Shown here in pieces: positions 60,217 to 64,000 of a stretch of DNA of 64,000 bases (position 1 is the first letter of the stretch; the number at the start of each line of letters is the position of its first letter). A program made the position numbers and the translations under genes. The notes under the pieces were generated by a model. That model was not told the DNA's origin and ran no database searches. It saw only the letters and a list, made by a program, of their open reading frames with translations. Location of the stretch: positions 2,046,001-2,110,000 of the forward strand of contig JAZARR010000154.1 of the NCBI GenBank assembly GCA_037389465.1, written 5' to 3'. The DNA is from Baylisascaris procyonis. Taxonomy: Eukaryota > Nematoda > Chromadorea > Rhabditida > Ascarididae.

Positions 60217-60411
60217 GTCTGAACAGGACCATGCTTCCTTTTAGAATGGGACTTGACCACTAAAGTGATCCGGCCACGTTTGCCAGTACGCGTCGTTCGT
60301 TCACTATTCGAGATACTTGGCCGCGTTTTTCCAAGCGTGATCCATGTCATGGTTTCTCGTCAAAAGTAATTCGGTCATGCTTTCCTATGCGTAGCCCAGT
60401 CGCAGTCATGG
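60217..60411. repeat. degenerate minisatellite, about 53-59 bp unit, three to four copies
   Basis: Related cores follow one another on the plus strand: AAGTGATCCGGCCACGTTTG (60,260), AGATACTTGGCCGCGTTTTT (60,311) and AAGTAATTCGGTCATGCTTT (60,364), each followed by CC then A(C/T)GCGT-like sequence. A fourth, poorer copy (ACAGGACCATGCTTCC) begins the array at about 60,223. GC-richer than the flanks. The minus strand is open for about 45 codons (GKRGRITLVVKSHSKRK), probably by chance. Confidence 0.45.
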
Positions 60412-60837
60412 TCAGAAAAATGTTATGCCCCTGGCCCTAGACTGCGCTTTTTGTCCACCCTGTCGGCCACCACGCTTTTGTTGCTGCTTTATATAATGAT
60501 TACCTCGCTTTATTCGTGGCTTTTCATAAACACTAGAATCCCAGCAAAAACTTCCTTTTCCAAACAGAAATTGAAAAAAAAAAACGCTAGCATATTTAAG
60601 GCTGTAGTAGAGCACCAAATATTTTTACTCCAAAAGAGTGGTAATTGATGGGATCAACAGACAATAGAGTTTTGGACGGGAAATGTGCAATATACTTCAG
60701 GCAGAGCTGAAACGTGCGTTGAAAGCTTAATCTAACATATGTGGAATTGTGGCAGAAACATCATCTTTCATGAACAAGACCAAATGTGTTCAGTTCTTTT
60801 TCAAGTATATGCTGTCTTGAGCAGAAAACTCTTTTGA

Positions 60838-61125
60838 ATGGGAAGAAATAATGCTCTACCAGAAATTGCAACAAACAGAAGACCCCGGTATTTTAATCGA
60901 AGAAATACTGCACGCGAATCTTGTTCTTGTCCATTAAAAAGTTTTTTTAAACTATGTGTATTGGAACTTTACCTTTCTCGAAATCTACTGCTCTGCACAA
61001 AGCTAAGCATTGATGACAACGTGAATATGCCATTCGTGGGTGGGATACAACCAGCCGCCCACTTCGGTACAATTATTGAGAGAATTCATTCATTCTTAAA
61101 AAGCTCACCACAATGCTTTCCGTGA
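60838..61125 (+). CDS. unrecognised open frame of 95 codons, doubtful
   Basis: ATG-started frame, MGRNNALPEIATNRRPRYFN ... FLKSSPQCFP. Varied composition but no recognisable domain, signal peptide or splice partners. Kept only because it is among the longer ATG frames of this gene-free stretch. Confidence 0.12.
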   Translation: MGRNNALPEIATNRRPRYFNRRNTARESCSCPLKSFFKLCVLELYLSRNLLLCTKLSIDDNVNMPFVGGIQPAAHFGTIIERIHSFLKSSPQCFP

Positions 61126-62232
61126 ATCTATAAAGAATTCATGGCATCTCCCAACAATTACATGCGCCTATTGCAAACTTATTGCTTCTTTCATCGTTTA
61201 GGTGTGTAAAATCACCTGTTCAATACATCTCTAGAATGCATTATTCTCGATGCTCTCACCTTGTTTAATCGACAACACCTGGTGGACTTTCAACATATTA
61301 AAGTGCCACCTATCAACGTTCTCTTTGATCTGTCTACGATAAGGTTGAGGCATATGTGAAGTTATTTCAAGAAAAGAGAAAAACAAAAGGAAAGCAGGTG
61401 CGATATGTGCTTCTCGACTTCTCTATACAATTAAATAGTTATAAAGCTCTCTGAAACAAAAAAGTAGTATAATATTTCTATATTCCCACTAACCCGACCA
61501 CCAGTCCAATCCTACAGAAATTCGACTCTCTGTTACCCGACCGTTGTAAAATTAGGATCATGCCTATTAATTTCGTACCTTTGGTGGCTCTCAAAGTGAA
61601 ATTGCAGATCGATAGACAGACGCATACACAAACGTGCTCAAGGAAAAGATGCCGCCATGATAGGCCTGCAAAACTGCACAAATAGTGCATATTTTAAATC
61701 GCAAGAGTGGAACGTTAGATATAAAAAGTGGACCTCCATGTTCGATAACAAAAGTGGACCTTAGTTTCAAGTTCGGATTTATCGCAACAGTTCAACATCT
61801 TCACAGAGCAGCAGGATTTCTATCTTCCACTTCATGGCGTTATGACCTCATCTCGTATATTTCTTTGCTAGTCTTTCGAGAGATTTTGATTACTGTAACA
61901 GTTGAAGAGAAGAGCAATGCAAAGATATCCAATACAAATGGAGAAGGGAATGAGATATTTCGATTTCATGGTGTTGCCGATTTCAACATTCTTTCCATAT
62001 AGACAACAGCGTTGAGAACATAGTTTAGATAATTAGAGTTTAGATAATCAGTTACCATTCACTCATTTAAACAATTCGACATGTCTACTGGTCAAATATT
62101 GGTCAAAAAGAACACTTCAAATCGGTCTCTTGTAAAAATACATAGAGAAATCAATATGATATATGATAAGGATGGCTGCAGCGATTTCTTATGTGTGAAA
62201 TAAAGAAGTCACTGAACGATCACAACGTACAT

Positions 62233-62571
62233 CTAAACTAGACCTGCACGCAGCTGGAGGTCACAAGGGCTCAATAACCAAGAGGAGCCCCTCAGGGGGC
62301 ACCCAAGAGTGACTCGACCCCGATGCTCTGCTGCTTGGAGCGTTTGAGGTGCCCTACCTCTAGATTCACCCTCTGATCCCTCTCGCGGATCTCCTAATTC
62401 AATTCCGCCTCCGATTAACTCATATCCCCAATTTATTTCAGCATTCCAACGATAAACTGAATTAGCAGAAGAACTACACTGCTTGGACCGCGTGAGGCGA
62501 GAAAAATCTATGAAGGAAAAGCATGAATATTGGAGAAGCTCATTTATAAACTTATTAGCGATGAATAGGAA
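62233..62571 (-). other. 112-codon open frame without a start codon, GC-rich at its 3' half
   Basis: The minus strand is open from 62,571 (after TAA) to TAG at 62,233-62,235 with no ATG in frame. It reads ...FIDFSRLTRSKQ, YRWNAEINWGYELIGGGIEL, then a GC-rich part (EGESRGRAPQTLQAAEHRG, VTLGCPLRGSSWLLSPCDLQ). The GC-rich block 62,235-62,450 is unlike its flanks. Likely a fragment of a repeat-derived coding sequence; no family identified. Confidence 0.25.
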
Positions 62572-64000
62572 TTAATTACGCAGAAGGGTTGTGCAAATAA
62601 TGACAGTTTACAAAAGTAGTTGGGAATGACAGAAAAAATATAGAATAAGACAAAGAATGTAGTGAGCAGCGCCACAAGATTTCAAAGAAATTTAATGGAA
62701 GTATACAGCAAAGGACGTCATCGCATAAAGTTTTCCACGATGCTTTGTGGCTTCGATTGCAACAAAATGGCAAATGCAATGGGCATCTACCGAACTTCTC
62801 AAATAATGTTCGAATTCATATGGAGACAGACTGTTCAAAAATCTCTCAACGACTGCTAACAATTTATCCTCATAGGTGTTAGTTTGTTTTCTTCAGCATT
62901 GAACCTATAATATTTCAGTTAAAAATAGAGCAGTGTTAGATGAGTTGAAGATCCCACCAAAATCGATAAGCAGAAATACTTGGTGACGTTATTTGTGAGG
63001 TGATATGCAGATTTTAAATAAGTGTAAAGATCTACGGAAGCGATTCATCAAACGTTTGCAGTGAAGATTGTGGCGTTTTTCTTCAACGTTTCGGTAATTG
63101 TAATGACCGATGGACAACAGTTTTGAAGACCGCAAATCTTTCTTAATCCATCGTTTTCTTTAAACCGTTTTGGTAGAATTCTCATTTGATGGCATATTGC
63201 GAAGCAAATGATCCTTTAGAATACTACAAACAATGACATTGTTCGGTAGATCCTCATGTGTCTCTCTGAAGCTTTTTCGCAAAATAAAAAAAAAAAACTT
63301 TCTAAGGCACTGTAAAATAGTTTCGCATTAATTTTCGTAACTCGTAACTAAAAGATCGTAAAAACGTCGTTCAAAAGCTATTTTTAGTTTATTATTTAAA
63401 AAATTTTTTTTTGGAGAAACACAGAACTGGAAACATATTTGTAGTCTAAAAGCTACTTAAATTTTCGCAAAATTTTTAGACATGGTTATATAATTGAAAA
63501 AGAAAAAATTGAAAAGCTGCCCAACAATTTAGGGGCACTCTCCAAGACAGCAGAAAATCGTACCCATCGTAACTGGTATATAGCGGTTAAAAAAAGCTTA
63601 AAATCCCTCCATCCTTTCTAGAATATGATGTGCAGTTAGAAACTAGTGTATAATTCAGGGCTAACCATGAGATCCTTCAACTTTTACGGGAGAATGACAT
63701 TAATTTAGATTGAGACCACAACGGTGAATGGAACTTAAAATGGGCATTTTACAGTATATACCTCGCAAACTGAAATAAAATTTCGAGAACCTTATGCTGC
63801 TAGAACTTCTGAGAAGTTTGAGCCGAAAGAATGCAGTCGAGGTTAAGATGTAATTCCAATAAGCAGAAAAGAAAAATGATGGATGATTATTTAGTCTCTC
63901 AAGATATTTAAGTGCAGTGTTTCGGAGCTTAAGCGAAACGATGAGCCGGACACGATAAGGAGCAATCAAGTTGTCTCTATAGAGTGAACGCGTAGGAAGA

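Larger units (their letters stand above)
37788..64000. other. 26-kb stretch without a recognised gene, possibly 5' intron(s) of the phosphatase gene
   Basis: No FERM-domain motif, transposase, reverse transcriptase, tRNA or rRNA was recognised on either strand. The plus strand stays generally A-rich, as in the phosphatase introns to the left, which suggests the minus-strand transcription unit continues. Listed items: duplications at 40,688-40,744 and 41,624-41,785, palindromes at 38,506 and 43,614, GC-rich islands at 48,600-49,680 and 62,230-62,450, a CT tract at 56,374, a paired-hairpin element at 58,064, a degenerate minisatellite at 60,217-60,411 and a few doubtful open frames. Confidence 0.5.

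Noticed and set aside
1..64000. tRNA, rRNA, CRISPR, bacterial operon or phage features
   Set aside because: No T-loop-like GGTTCGAATCC strings, no repeat-spacer arrays and no compact gene order; all recognised genes are intron-rich and animal-type.

Overview
The window is nuclear DNA from an animal, almost certainly a nematode. It is AT-rich, split into short exons and kilobase introns, and carries two recognisable genes. One encodes the C-terminal part of UNC-51 (the ULK1/2-Atg1 autophagy kinase). The other encodes a PTPN3/PTPN4-class tyrosine phosphatase (C. elegans PTP-1 type). Both proteins read as close to their C. elegans counterparts. The long introns, many AT/TA tracts and irregular splice donors suggest a clade V parasitic (strongylid-like) worm rather than Caenorhabditis; the species call is inference. 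No bacterial, viral, CRISPR, rRNA or tRNA feature was seen.

Layout. 1-13,140 (+ strand): the last seven exons of unc-51 that lie in the window (64-520, 2515-2600, 5231-5406, 6214-6330, 7906-8088, 9253-9410, 12852-13008), 443 residues in continuous phase, followed by an AATAAA signal. The kinase domain lies upstream of base 1. 13,141-18,500: intergenic DNA between the two convergent genes. 18,666-37,787 (- strand): twelve exons of the phosphatase, 635 residues in continuous phase, covering linker, PDZ domain and complete PTP catalytic domain. 37,788-64,000: 26 kb with no exon I can recognise. The N-terminal FERM domain expected for this family was not found here, so it is probably encoded beyond base 64,000 or in short exons I missed. 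Base composition suggests much of this stretch is still inside the phosphatase transcription unit.

Introns and gene-free DNA hold (TA)n and (CT)n microsatellites, short tandem duplications and several GC-richer islands that look like worn dispersed repeats. They also hold a frameshifted BED-zinc-finger remnant antisense inside the last unc-51 intron, and a paired-hairpin element at 58,064-58,144 with a hammerhead-ribozyme-like core.

The two genes are tail to tail and share no evident function. UNC-51 acts in autophagy initiation and axon guidance; the phosphatase is a cytoskeleton-associated, PDZ-guided enzyme. I found no convincing novel multi-gene system. The most unusual items are the ribozyme-like element, the BED remnant, an NG-rich linker plus an in-phase helical cassette exon in the phosphatase, and an ATG-less open frame at 62,233-62,571.
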